This document shows positions 1 to 7,636 of a DNA stretch of 64,000 nt, piece after piece. The DNA comes from an uncultured Lachnospiraceae bacterium (GTDB lineage: Bacteria; Bacillota; Clostridia; Lachnospirales; Lachnospiraceae): the NCBI GenBank assembly GCA_910583835.1, contig CAJTYM010000012.1:1-64000 (forward strand), in the 5' to 3' direction. The first letter of the stretch is position 1. Each line of letters begins with the position of its first letter. Under the pieces are notes generated by a model. It did no database searches. It had not been told where the DNA came from and saw only the letters and a list, made by a program, of their open reading frames with translations. The translations under genes and the position numbers were made by a program.

Positions 1-50
1 AGGTGCTAAGGGCAGGATTAAATAAAAACTTTTTATTCGACCCTGGCATC

Positions 51-371
51 ATAAGATTAGGGTGTCAAAAGGTAATTCTTTAACTATCGACTGGCAATTT
101 GCACAAATAAGCACAAACGCTGCTCCACGTGTTACAGCCAGAAGAATTTCTAAGCATTCCCTGGAAAGACATGTATATGTTCGCAACCGGCTTATATTCG
201 CCATCCATGGCTCAAATAAGCCTTTTCCAAACATCGTGTTTGGAAATTGCTAGTTTAAGATGGAATGCTAAGAAATACTAACTGCCTGAACAAGTCGCTG
301 CTTTTTGTCCCCATTTATGCAAATCGCCAATATCATATTTATTTCTTGCCTTTTGACATCCTAATCCGTAT
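51..371. repeat. Long nested palindromic element downstream of dinB
   Basis: An imperfect palindrome of about 320 bp built from four nested inverted pairs. The outer arms are at 51-72 and 349-371 (core ATTAGGGTGTCAAAAGG). The next pair is at 93-108 and 313-328 (GGCAATTTGCACAAAT and its near complement), then 145-160 with 262-276 (core TTTCTAAGCATTCC). A central hairpin lies at 224-246 (CCAAACA-tcg-TGTTTGG). The right arm supplies the dinB stop codon. The outer and second arms match the shorter element at 18961-19074, so this is a dispersed repeat. I see no credible gene in 1-360; the short reading frames there are by-products of the palindrome. It could be a MITE-like mobile repeat, a bidirectional terminator or an RNA structure. 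Confidence 0.75.
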
Positions 372-1458
372 AGTCAAACAGATTCATCTGCACCGGTTCC
401 GGCGTGTCCGTGAGTTTGGAGGTGCGCACGCCGAGCAGACGGATGGGCGAACCGTCCCAGAGTTCATCAAAGAGAAGGCAGGCCTGGCGGTAGAGGGTAT
501 CCGCCTTGGCGGTAGCCGTGGCAAGCTTGCGCTGATGGGAAACTTCGGTAAAGGAAGCATAGCGGATTTCTGTGCTGACCATGCCGGCATACTGTCCATA
601 TTTCTGTAAGCGGGCAGCAACCTGGCGGCACAGGGAGCGCAGTGTGTGCTTGGCCTCCTCGGCGGTCTCGGCGTCCCGCGTCAATGTTGTGCGGTTGCCG
701 ACTCCTTTGAGCTCGCTGTCTTCGGTCTGGACCGGGGAATCATCGATGCCATTGGCAAATTCCCAGATTAAACGTCCGTGCTTTTTCATATGGCTTTCCA
801 GAATCTGGGGATTGGTATGGGCTAAATCGCCGATGGTGAGTATCTCCAGCTTCTCCAGCGTGGCGGCGGAAGACTTGCCCACCATGAACAGTTCCCGCAC
901 CGGCAGATGCCACATTTTGGCGGCAATCTCCTCCGGGAACAAGGTGTGTATCCTGTCCGGCTTCTGGAAGTCGGATGCCATCTTTGCCAGCAGTTTGTTG
1001 GAGGAGATGCCGATATTTACTGTAAATCCCAGTGTGTTCTTGACCGTATCTTTGATTTGGGCCGCTGCGGCAGCGGGGCTCTCGCAGCGGCGTCCGTATT
1101 CTGTAAAATCCATATAACATTCATCTATGCTCACCTGTTCAATCAGGGGGCAGAACTTCATCAGCAGTTCCATCAGGCGTTGGCTGTACTGACGGTACAG
1201 CTTGTGGTTGGGCGGTTCCAAAACGAGATGAGGGCATTTTTGCAGTGCATGTGCCACCGGCTCCCCGGTAACGATGCCGTACGCTTTTGCCGGAATTGAT
1301 TTTGCAAGCACAACGCCATGGCGGCTTGCCATATCGCCGCCGATGATGGAAGGGACAGTCCTTAGGTCGCGCCTGTCTCCCTGTTTTAATTTCTCTGCTG
1401 CCGACCACGACAGGTAGGCAGAATTGACATCTATATGGAAGATTAACCGTTCTGACAT
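361..1458 (-). CDS. dinB: DNA polymerase IV (Y family)
   Basis: Error-prone translesion DNA polymerase of the Y family, about 365 residues, normal for DinB. The N-terminal palm motif FHIDVNSAYLSW holds the first metal-binding Asp, and SIDECYMD holds the catalytic Asp-Glu pair. The middle has helix-hairpin-helix thumb sequence (PVRELFMVG), and the C-terminal little-finger region is complete, ending NLFDYTD. I start at the ATG at 1458 because GAGGTG lies six bases upstream; the in-frame ATG at 1464 abuts that site. The stop codon lies inside the right arm of a palindromic repeat. A perfect LexA/DinR-type SOS box sits in the promoter, so DNA-damage induction is expected. No beta-clamp-binding peptide was checked for. 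Confidence 0.95.
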   Translation of the reverse strand: MSERLIFHIDVNSAYLSWSAAEKLKQGDRRDLRTVPSIIGGDMASRHGVVLAKSIPAKAYGIVTGEPVAHALQKCPHLVLEPPNHKLYRQYSQRLMELLMKFCPLIEQVSIDECYMDFTEYGRRCESPAAAAAQIKDTVKNTLGFTVNIGISSNKLLAKMASDFQKPDRIHTLFPEEIAAKMWHLPVRELFMVGKSSAATLEKLEILTIGDLAHTNPQILESHMKKHGRLIWEFANGIDDSPVQTEDSELKGVGNRTTLTRDAETAEEAKHTLRSLCRQVAARLQKYGQYAGMVSTEIRYASFTEVSHQRKLATATAKADTLYRQACLLFDELWDGSPIRLLGVRTSKLTDTPEPVQMNLFDYTD

Positions 1459-1477
1459 ATGCATCACCTCTGGGGAC

Positions 1478-1506
1478 AGTATAACAAACATTTGTTCGTT
1501 TGTAAA
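1478..1506 (-). promoter_or_regulatory. dinB promoter with LexA (SOS) box
   Basis: On the minus strand a -35 TTTACA (1501-1506), a 17-bp spacer and a -10 TATACT (1478-1483) make a strong sigma-A promoter. The spacer contains CGAACAAATGTTTG (1485-1498), a full match to the Gram-positive SOS consensus CGAACRNRYGTTYG. LexA bound there would block polymerase directly. Confidence 0.88.
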
Positions 1507-1510
1507 GACA

Positions 1511-1548
1511 AAAAAATACCGAAAAGCAAAAAACATGATTTTCGGTAT
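1511..1548 (-). terminator. Rho-independent terminator of the GH43 gene
   Basis: On the minus strand, arms ATACCGAAAA and TTTTCGGTAT (1539-1548 and 1516-1525) form a hairpin followed by six T. It lies after the GH43 gene and immediately before the dinB promoter, separating the two units. Confidence 0.75.
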
Positions 1549-1556
1549 TTATATAG

Positions 1557-1584
1557 GGGAAACGCTGAATGAATCAGCGTTCCC
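1557..1584. repeat. Dispersed 28-bp palindrome, copy 1
   Basis: Arms GGGAAACGCTGA and TCAGCGTTCCC flank a five-base loop, just after the stop codon of the GH43 gene. The same palindrome, with minor changes, occurs at 13062-13096 in the 5' leader of the NlpC/P60 gene, so it is a small repeat rather than a gene-specific terminator. No T-run follows. Confidence 0.6.
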
Positions 1585-1599
1585 TTAGATAATCTTCGG

Positions 1600-4566
1600 T
1601 TATTTTACCGTTACATTGCAGACTGCCTTTTTGCCGCCGGATGTCTTGACGGTGATTTTCGCTTTGCCGGCAGACTTGCCGGTTACTTTGCCTTTCTTCA
1701 CCGTGGCAACCTTCTTGTTGGAAGTCTTCCAGGAAAGGCTGTCAGTAGCGTTCTTCGGCTTCATCGTTGCTTTGAGCTTGACGGATTTGCCGCGTTTTAT
1801 GGTTACTTTCTTCTTGTTCAGTTTCACGCTCTTTGCCTTGACCTTTTTGACAGTTACCGTACAGGTCGCTTTTACGTTGCCTATCTGTGCCGTAATCTTG
1901 GCAGTTCCCGGTTTGTTGGCTGTCACGGTGCCGTTCTTGACGGCAGCAACCTTTTTATTGCTTGTGCTCCAGGAAACAGTCTTGTTGGGGGCAGAAGCAG
2001 GTAGAACGGTAGCGGTCAGTTTCTTCTTCTCGCCAGGCTTCATGCTCAGTTTCGTTGGGCTGAGGCTTATGGAAGAAACATCAGTTGTAACCGTGACGGT
2101 GCAGCTTGCGGAAGCCTCACCGACCTTAGCGGTGATGGTTGCCGTGCCGTTGCCTACGCCGGTAACCTTTCCGTTCTGCTCAACCTTGGCAATGTTCGCA
2201 TTGCTGGTAGACCACTCTGGCGTTAAATTGGCAGGATTGACAGTTGCTTTCAATACCTGGCTGCCGCCGGCTTTCAATGAGAGGGTGGCAGGCAAGGAAA
2301 TTTCGGGTACAAAGACATCCACGGCTGCCTGGCGGATAAAATTATCTTCCCGGTAGGTAACGGTAATGGTCTTTGTACCTGCCGTGCCCATGTCAATGCC
2401 CTCAGTGTCAACGGTAAAGTCTGTTACCGGTTCCGTAACGCCTCCCTGGCGGGTTGCGGTTACTGTAATGTCGGAGGTATCCAGCGCTTCGCCTTTCTTG
2501 TACATAGTTTTCGCCTTGGCAGCAGAAATCGATTTCAAAGCGTTCCTGCTAGTGACAGTGAATGTACAGGCAGCCGTATCTGTGCCATCGGTAAGGGACA
2601 AATCATTATCCTTGCTTGTCAGGTACATGCCGGGCGTTGCCACGCTCTCAAACGATACCGTGTCCTTGGTGCCGTTCAGCCCAGCCACAGTCTTGAAAGT
2701 CATTGCGATACCCACGTTGGTATCGGTGGATAAGGAATTGTTATCGGTAGCGTGCTGTGCAAGCACCACATCGGTGCCGGAAACTTGCAGGTAGAGTCCC
2801 GGACGGTTCCACGATTCAATGGACACATAAGACGCATTGTCCGGGTCTGCCTTACCGGCAACAATCTCCCATCTGGAATCGCCATCATTGTCAGTTGCAG
2901 TCATGCTCACACTCTTGGCGGTCTTTTTGCCAGGGGTGAAAGGATAATCATTATCATATCTTGTTGTTAGGAAGTCCTCATGGGTAATGTTCTTACCGGC
3001 AGTATCTGTAATCCAGCTTGTCGTGCCGGTCAGCCCGGTCGCGGTATCCTGGATTGGCAGGACAAGCCCATTCTCATCGAAATTGATTTCCTCAATATAA
3101 GCCACGCGGCGCTTGCCGAATCCCCAGGGAAGGCTGCCGTTGTGGTCGATTAAGTATGTTTTGCCGTTGAAGTCAAATACCGAAGGATGGCGTGTGTCGC
3201 CGGTGGGGTTCCAGTCCAGCAGCACATCCTGGAATTGCCAGTCTGCTTCATTTAAATCATCGCAGGTTGCGTAAGCAAGCTGCTCCCTCCAGTCTACGGC
3301 AAAGAAGAGATAATATTTGCCGTAAGGCTTGCCGTTTGCATCCTGGCGGCGGTAAAGGAATGGGGCTTCGGTAAAGAAATGGTAGTTGGGAACCATCTCG
3401 TCATCTTTCTCCATCCAGGTGTACAGCCCATTCAGCATATAATCTTCATCGCATTCTAACAGTCCCTGCATGCTTCCGCCGTCATTGTCAGTGGCAATGT
3501 TACCGGACTCCGTATAAGGCGTGTCGCCCTCATAATCGTACTCATTGTATGTACGGAACTTGGAGCAGATGATGTCTCCCTCCGGGAATTCAGCGTCTTT
3601 TTCAATCGTATGCGACGTGCCCTGGATATCCTTGTAAGTCACAGTTTCCGGATAGCCATAATCTTGGTCTATCACCTGGCTGGTAACGGAACCTTTCGCA
3701 TAGCTTGTAGCAACCGAACCGTTTCGGGCTAAGAGGCTGCGCGTGGTCTTCATCGTAATCAGGCCGTTGTCATCCTTATCCGTAATGCTGATCATGTCCT
3801 CGTTCAGTTCTGCGATAAAGCAGAAAGTATTGCCCCAGGCGAGATAGCGGTGCTCTACGCCAGCTTCATCTGTTTCCACCCAGGCGGTGGGGTCGATGTC
3901 GTCATGGTTATGTCCGAACGGCCAGGTAACATTGTTCTGCACAAGCGGTACGCCGATGTCTACAAAGTATGTTGATTCGGGATTATTATCTTTAATGCCC
4001 TTTGCTTGGCAGTAAGCAGCCTTAGCAGCTGTGTCAGACCATCCCAGAGGGGTGTCGGCAACGGCAACGCCGATATGCTTCACGCCGTTCGAGCAGTAGT
4101 AGAAATAATAATAATCTTTGTCCATTTTAGGGTCGCGGTGTTTCATGACCTGACCGGCCCAGGCCTCATCGCCGCCGGCCCATGGGATATATCTATTGTC
4201 TGCTGGGGTATTTTTAGCATCTGCGGAGGCAACGATGCCGTGATATGTCCAGTTCTCCATATCTTTCGTGGAATAACAGAACCAGTCCGGCATGCTGTAA
4301 GTTCCTCCGCCGATAGTATTGTCATGTCCCAGATAGAGGTAGACTGTGTCGCCGTCCACTAAGACGCCGGGGTCTCCGGCATAGATGATGTTACCGTTTT
4401 CATCGAATCCGCTTATCGGATTCCCTTTGCTTTTGGGGAGCGTGATTTCCTCCCCTGCTGCCGCTTTGGCGCTGTCTGTACCGGCCGCATCGGCAACTGG
4501 TACGCTGGTTGTCAGAAGCGACAATGACAGGACCGCTGCCAATGCGCCTGTAATTGCTTTTCTCAT
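1600..4566 (-). CDS. Secreted GH43 glycosidase with AbfB and Ig-like domains
   Basis: A secreted multidomain enzyme of about 988 residues, probably removing arabinose or xylose from xylan. Residues 1-28 are a signal peptide. A five-bladed GH43 domain follows, with the expected acids: D65 (base, YAGDPG), D225 (NHDDIDPTAW) and E401 (acid, FTEAPF). Between base and acid there is an insertion of roughly 80 residues absent from the paralogue at 9474. An AbfB-like beta-trefoil comes next (repeats VSIESWNRPGLYL and VSFESVATPGMYL), then a Big_3-like module and three BIG_2 Ig-like repeats that become very Lys-rich. There is no sortase motif, so attachment would be non-covalent. The start at 4566 has AAAGGAG upstream. 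Divergent from the GH10 gene. The exact substrate is uncertain. Confidence 0.9.
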   Translation of the reverse strand: MRKAITGALAAVLSLSLLTTSVPVADAAGTDSAKAAAGEEITLPKSKGNPISGFDENGNIIYAGDPGVLVDGDTVYLYLGHDNTIGGGTYSMPDWFCYSTKDMENWTYHGIVASADAKNTPADNRYIPWAGGDEAWAGQVMKHRDPKMDKDYYYFYYCSNGVKHIGVAVADTPLGWSDTAAKAAYCQAKGIKDNNPESTYFVDIGVPLVQNNVTWPFGHNHDDIDPTAWVETDEAGVEHRYLAWGNTFCFIAELNEDMISITDKDDNGLITMKTTRSLLARNGSVATSYAKGSVTSQVIDQDYGYPETVTYKDIQGTSHTIEKDAEFPEGDIICSKFRTYNEYDYEGDTPYTESGNIATDNDGGSMQGLLECDEDYMLNGLYTWMEKDDEMVPNYHFFTEAPFLYRRQDANGKPYGKYYLFFAVDWREQLAYATCDDLNEADWQFQDVLLDWNPTGDTRHPSVFDFNGKTYLIDHNGSLPWGFGKRRVAYIEEINFDENGLVLPIQDTATGLTGTTSWITDTAGKNITHEDFLTTRYDNDYPFTPGKKTAKSVSMTATDNDGDSRWEIVAGKADPDNASYVSIESWNRPGLYLQVSGTDVVLAQHATDNNSLSTDTNVGIAMTFKTVAGLNGTKDTVSFESVATPGMYLTSKDNDLSLTDGTDTAACTFTVTSRNALKSISAAKAKTMYKKGEALDTSDITVTATRQGGVTEPVTDFTVDTEGIDMGTAGTKTITVTYREDNFIRQAAVDVFVPEISLPATLSLKAGGSQVLKATVNPANLTPEWSTSNANIAKVEQNGKVTGVGNGTATITAKVGEASASCTVTVTTDVSSISLSPTKLSMKPGEKKKLTATVLPASAPNKTVSWSTSNKKVAAVKNGTVTANKPGTAKITAQIGNVKATCTVTVKKVKAKSVKLNKKKVTIKRGKSVKLKATMKPKNATDSLSWKTSNKKVATVKKGKVTGKSAGKAKITVKTSGGKKAVCNVTVK

Positions 4567-4605
4567 AATATTGCTCCTTTCCATTCATTTATAAACTGTA
4601 TCACC

Positions 4606-4634
4606 AGTTTAGCACATATTCCTAATAACAGCAA
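4606..4634 (-). promoter_or_regulatory. Promoter of the GH43 gene, with overlapping inverted repeat
   Basis: Minus-strand -35 TTGCTG (4629-4634), a 17-bp spacer and -10 TAAACT (4606-4611). The spacer contains one arm (4612-4625) of an inverted repeat whose partner is at 4653-4665, both near GCATATTTCCTAA. The placement suits an operator shared by the divergent GH43 and GH10 genes. I could not place a convincing -35 for GH10, though TATGATATAAG near 4697 may be its -10 region. Confidence 0.5.
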
Positions 4635-4753
4635 GGAATATTCCCATGGGATTTAGGAAATATGCAAAAAAAACGTGCATTTTCAATTGATATTTGTTAT
4701 GATATAAGAATGGAAGGGCAAAGCGCAGAAAGCGGTTTGGGAAAGGATAAGGT

Positions 4754-7225
4754 ATGAGAAGAAAAAAGAATAGGTTGTTTCAGGGAACCGCAGCATTGAT
4801 TTTGGTTGGCTGCTTGTTCTTCCAGGGAATTGGAGAGAGTGTGGCAGAGGCAGCTTTTCCGGTTGGCATTGCAGAAGAGGCAGCTTCTATGGAGGCAGCT
4901 GCTGCGAAGAAGGTGCTGTGTGAGGAAAGCTTTGAGGCGGGGTCAGTTGGCGGATGGTTGTCCAAGGAAGGTGCGACCGTTTCCGTGGAGACGGACAATC
5001 CCCAAAGCGGCAGCTACTGTATGAGGATTTCCGGCAGGAAGAGTACCTCCTCCGGGGCTAAGCTGGAAATAGGAAATTTGCTGGAAAACGGTTATTATCT
5101 GGATGTTTCAGCATATGCGAGATATGCGTCAGGACCGGAGAAAAAGAAAATACAGATTACCCTGTCCTGCGGCGGCAAATATTATACCCTGGCGAGCAAG
5201 GAGCTTGCGCGCGGGGAATGGGGGGAACTTGCGGGCAGCATGGCTGTCCCTAACGGCGTTGATCTGTCAGCGGCTACGTTGTATTTTGAGACGCCCTGGG
5301 TGCAGAACCCGGCGGAGCAGGAAGACCTGATGGACATCTATGTGGACGATGTCAAGGCAGCCATGATTCCGTTTTGCGATACCAGCAGTTATCCTTCGTT
5401 GAAAGAATTATACAAAGACCAGTTCCTCATCGGTCTTGCCGTGCCGGATACGGTATTGAATACGCCAGAGTACTGCCGGCTGTTTCAGCAGCAGAGCAGC
5501 AGCATGACTATGGAAAATGAGATGAAGCCTGCCTATATCATGGACCAGGAAGCAAGCAGGAATAATCTGAGTGAGTATAGGGAGCATGTGGCGCTTAATT
5601 TTAATTCTTACAGGAACGGCATGGAATACGCCAAGCAAAATGGAATTGCAATGCGCGGGCACACATTGGTCTGGCATTCCCAGACGCCGGATTGGTTTTT
5701 CTATGAGGATTATGACGTTTCAGGCAAGCGGGCAGACAGGGAATTGATGCTGAAACGTATGGAAAATTATATCAAAGAGGTCATTGCCTGGACAGAGACC
5801 AATTATCCCGGCGTCATCTATGCCTGGGACGTGGTAAACGAAGCCGTGGCAGATTATTTTGGCGAGGGTCCGGCGCCCATGCGGCAGGAGGACAGCCTGT
5901 GGTATCAAATTATCGGGGAAGATTTTGTGCAGAAAGCGTTTGCCTTTGCCAGGAAATATACCAAAGAGTATGGCGCAGAGCATATAAAGCTGTTTTATAA
6001 TGATTACAATGAATATTTTCCTGCTAAGCGGGAGGGGATTGTAAAGTTGTTAAAGCCCGTCAAAGAAACCGGGAATATTGACGGCGTGGGCATGCAGAGC
6101 CATTTTGACACCACACGGCCATTGGAAGGCGATTCCGGCTATATGACAACAGTGCGCAAGTTCCGGGATGAGCTGGGGCTGCAGATTCATGTGACGGAAC
6201 TCGATATCGGCATTGCCGAGGGCGATACGGAAGAGTCCCAGGGAATCTATTACCAGAGATTTATGGAAGCCCTGCTAAAGGAGAAAATTGCGGGGGCGAA
6301 TATCACCAGCGTAACATTCTGGGGGCTTACGGACGGACTGTCCTGGCGTCCCGGGGAGCAGTGCCTGCTGTTTCGCGATGATTTGAGCAGGAAGCCCGCC
6401 TTTGATGGGGTTGTCAAGGCAATTGGCAATACCGGCGCAGCCATTGATAAAATAAAAAATATCGGCAAGGTAGAACTGACAGAATCCTGCCGGGGGAAAA
6501 TTGAAGAAGCCAAAAATATATACAATACGCTGACGGACGAGCAGAAAGCACTGGTGCCGGCAGACATTTTAGGGATTCTCAGTGAGGCGGAAACAGAGTA
6601 TAAGCGGCAGGAGGAACTCAAAAAGCAGGAAGACGATAAGAAGCAGGAAGACGATAAAAAACAGGAAGAGGATAAAAAGCCGGAGATTCCCAATACCCCG
6701 CAGATAGAGAAAAATAAGGTCTATACGGTGGGGGATTTTAAGTATAAAGTTACCGATGCTAGGACGGACGGCAAGGGAGCCGTTACGCTTATGGGAGTAA
6801 AGAGCAAAGCTGCCCAAAAGCGGCTTAGGAAAATCAATGTGTCCGCTACCGTGAAAATTAACGGCAAGGATTTCAAGGTGACATCGGTGGGCAATGCGGC
6901 ATTTTCGGGCTGCACGAAAGTTACTGGCATTATAATAGGAAAGAACGTAAAGACAATCGGAAGTTCATCATTCTCAGGCTGTACGAAAGCAGCAAACGTG
7001 ACAATCGGCAGCAATGTCACTAAGATTGGCGCGAAAGCTTTTTATAACTGTAAGAAACTGAAAAAGATAACGATAAAGAGCACGAAGTTAAGCTCTGTAG
7101 GCAAGAATGCACTCAAATCTATCCATAAAAAAGCGGTCATCAAGTGTCCGAAGCGCAAATTCAAGGCATATCAGAAGCTGCTCAGATCCAAAGGGCAAGG
7201 GAAGGGCGTAAAGATTTCTTTTTGA
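4754..7225 (+). CDS. Secreted GH10 endo-xylanase with CBM22-like and BspA repeats
   Basis: An endo-beta-1,4-xylanase exported to the surface, 823 residues. A signal peptide covers about residues 1-34. Residues 53-206 resemble a CBM22/CBM4_9 carbohydrate-binding module. The GH10 barrel spans about 212-560, with acid/base E363 (WDVVNEA) and nucleophile E482 (HVTELDIG). A helical stretch and a charged linker with repeated KKQEDD units (about 605-640) lead to a BspA-type leucine-rich repeat region (about 680-823, pattern IGxxAFxxCxxLKxITI). That region is strongly basic at its end and probably serves cell-surface retention. It is transcribed away from the GH43 gene, which likely removes side chains from the same polymer. 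The start has an AAAGGAT-type ribosome site nearby. Confidence 0.93.
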   Translation: MRRKKNRLFQGTAALILVGCLFFQGIGESVAEAAFPVGIAEEAASMEAAAAKKVLCEESFEAGSVGGWLSKEGATVSVETDNPQSGSYCMRISGRKSTSSGAKLEIGNLLENGYYLDVSAYARYASGPEKKKIQITLSCGGKYYTLASKELARGEWGELAGSMAVPNGVDLSAATLYFETPWVQNPAEQEDLMDIYVDDVKAAMIPFCDTSSYPSLKELYKDQFLIGLAVPDTVLNTPEYCRLFQQQSSSMTMENEMKPAYIMDQEASRNNLSEYREHVALNFNSYRNGMEYAKQNGIAMRGHTLVWHSQTPDWFFYEDYDVSGKRADRELMLKRMENYIKEVIAWTETNYPGVIYAWDVVNEAVADYFGEGPAPMRQEDSLWYQIIGEDFVQKAFAFARKYTKEYGAEHIKLFYNDYNEYFPAKREGIVKLLKPVKETGNIDGVGMQSHFDTTRPLEGDSGYMTTVRKFRDELGLQIHVTELDIGIAEGDTEESQGIYYQRFMEALLKEKIAGANITSVTFWGLTDGLSWRPGEQCLLFRDDLSRKPAFDGVVKAIGNTGAAIDKIKNIGKVELTESCRGKIEEAKNIYNTLTDEQKALVPADILGILSEAETEYKRQEELKKQEDDKKQEDDKKQEEDKKPEIPNTPQIEKNKVYTVGDFKYKVTDARTDGKGAVTLMGVKSKAAQKRLRKINVSATVKINGKDFKVTSVGNAAFSGCTKVTGIIIGKNVKTIGSSSFSGCTKAANVTIGSNVTKIGAKAFYNCKKLKKITIKSTKLSSVGKNALKSIHKKAVIKCPKRKFKAYQKLLRSKGQGKGVKISF

Positions 7226-7319
7226 CAAAACTTTAGCGCAGTGATATACTGAATAACGGTGCGAGATTGTATGGGAAATTTGCAAAGCCTTTCCCGGTTA
7301 GTGAAATGAGGTGGAATGA

Positions 7320-7568
7320 TTGACAGTACAACAAGCAGATATCGATAAAGTCCGGGCATCTGTGTCCGGTCAGTTAGGGAATAGAGTTATGATACAGTTA
7401 GATAGAGGGCGTAACAGGGTTGATATCCAGGAGGGAGTCATCCAGGGGGCATATCCTTCCGTTTTTACTATTTTGATTGATGATGGGAATGAGAAAAAGC
7501 CATCGCAGCTTCTCTCGTTCAGTTATGCAGATGTCCTCACGAGGGACGTAAGAATGAAATTGTGTTAA
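7320..7568 (+). CDS. veg: Veg family protein
   Basis: A small cytoplasmic protein of 82 residues matching Veg of Bacillus and Clostridia, one of the most highly expressed vegetative genes and reported in B. subtilis to promote biofilm matrix expression. Recognisable features are the N-terminal helix (IDKVRASVSGQLGNRV) and the beta core RNRVDIQEGVI followed by SVFTI and LSFSYADVLT. Translation starts at TTG with GAGGTGG upstream; the overlapping ATG at 7316 is in another frame. A hairpin terminator follows directly, in the leader of the next gene. Confidence 0.92.
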   Translation: MTVQQADIDKVRASVSGQLGNRVMIQLDRGRNRVDIQEGVIQGAYPSVFTILIDDGNEKKPSQLLSFSYADVLTRDVRMKLC

Positions 7569-7580
7569 GCCAAACGGAAT

Positions 7581-7635
7581 AAAACACTCCGATGCTGAAT
7601 AGAATGTACCAATATTCAGATAGGAGTGTTTTTGT
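7581..7635 (+). terminator. Terminator-like hairpin after veg, covering the next gene's ribosome site
   Basis: Arms AAAACACTCC (7581-7590) and GGAGTGTTTTT (7623-7633) enclose a smaller stem (TGAATA with TATTCA). It ends in a T-run and so should terminate veg transcripts. The right arm contains the GGAG used by the TTG start at 7637, so read-through RNA would have that site paired. Confidence 0.75.
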
Positions 7636-7636
7636 T

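Noticed and set aside
62..609. Short plus-strand frames before and over the 3' end of dinB
   Set aside because: The first lies inside the nested palindrome; the second is antisense to dinB. Neither has a ribosome site or family motif.
1616..2356. Open plus-strand frame of 246 codons across the GH43 C-terminus
   Set aside because: It is antisense to the Lys-rich Ig-like repeats and is hydrophobic only because AAG/AAA codons read backwards as Phe/Leu. No ribosome site; the minus-strand gene is clear.
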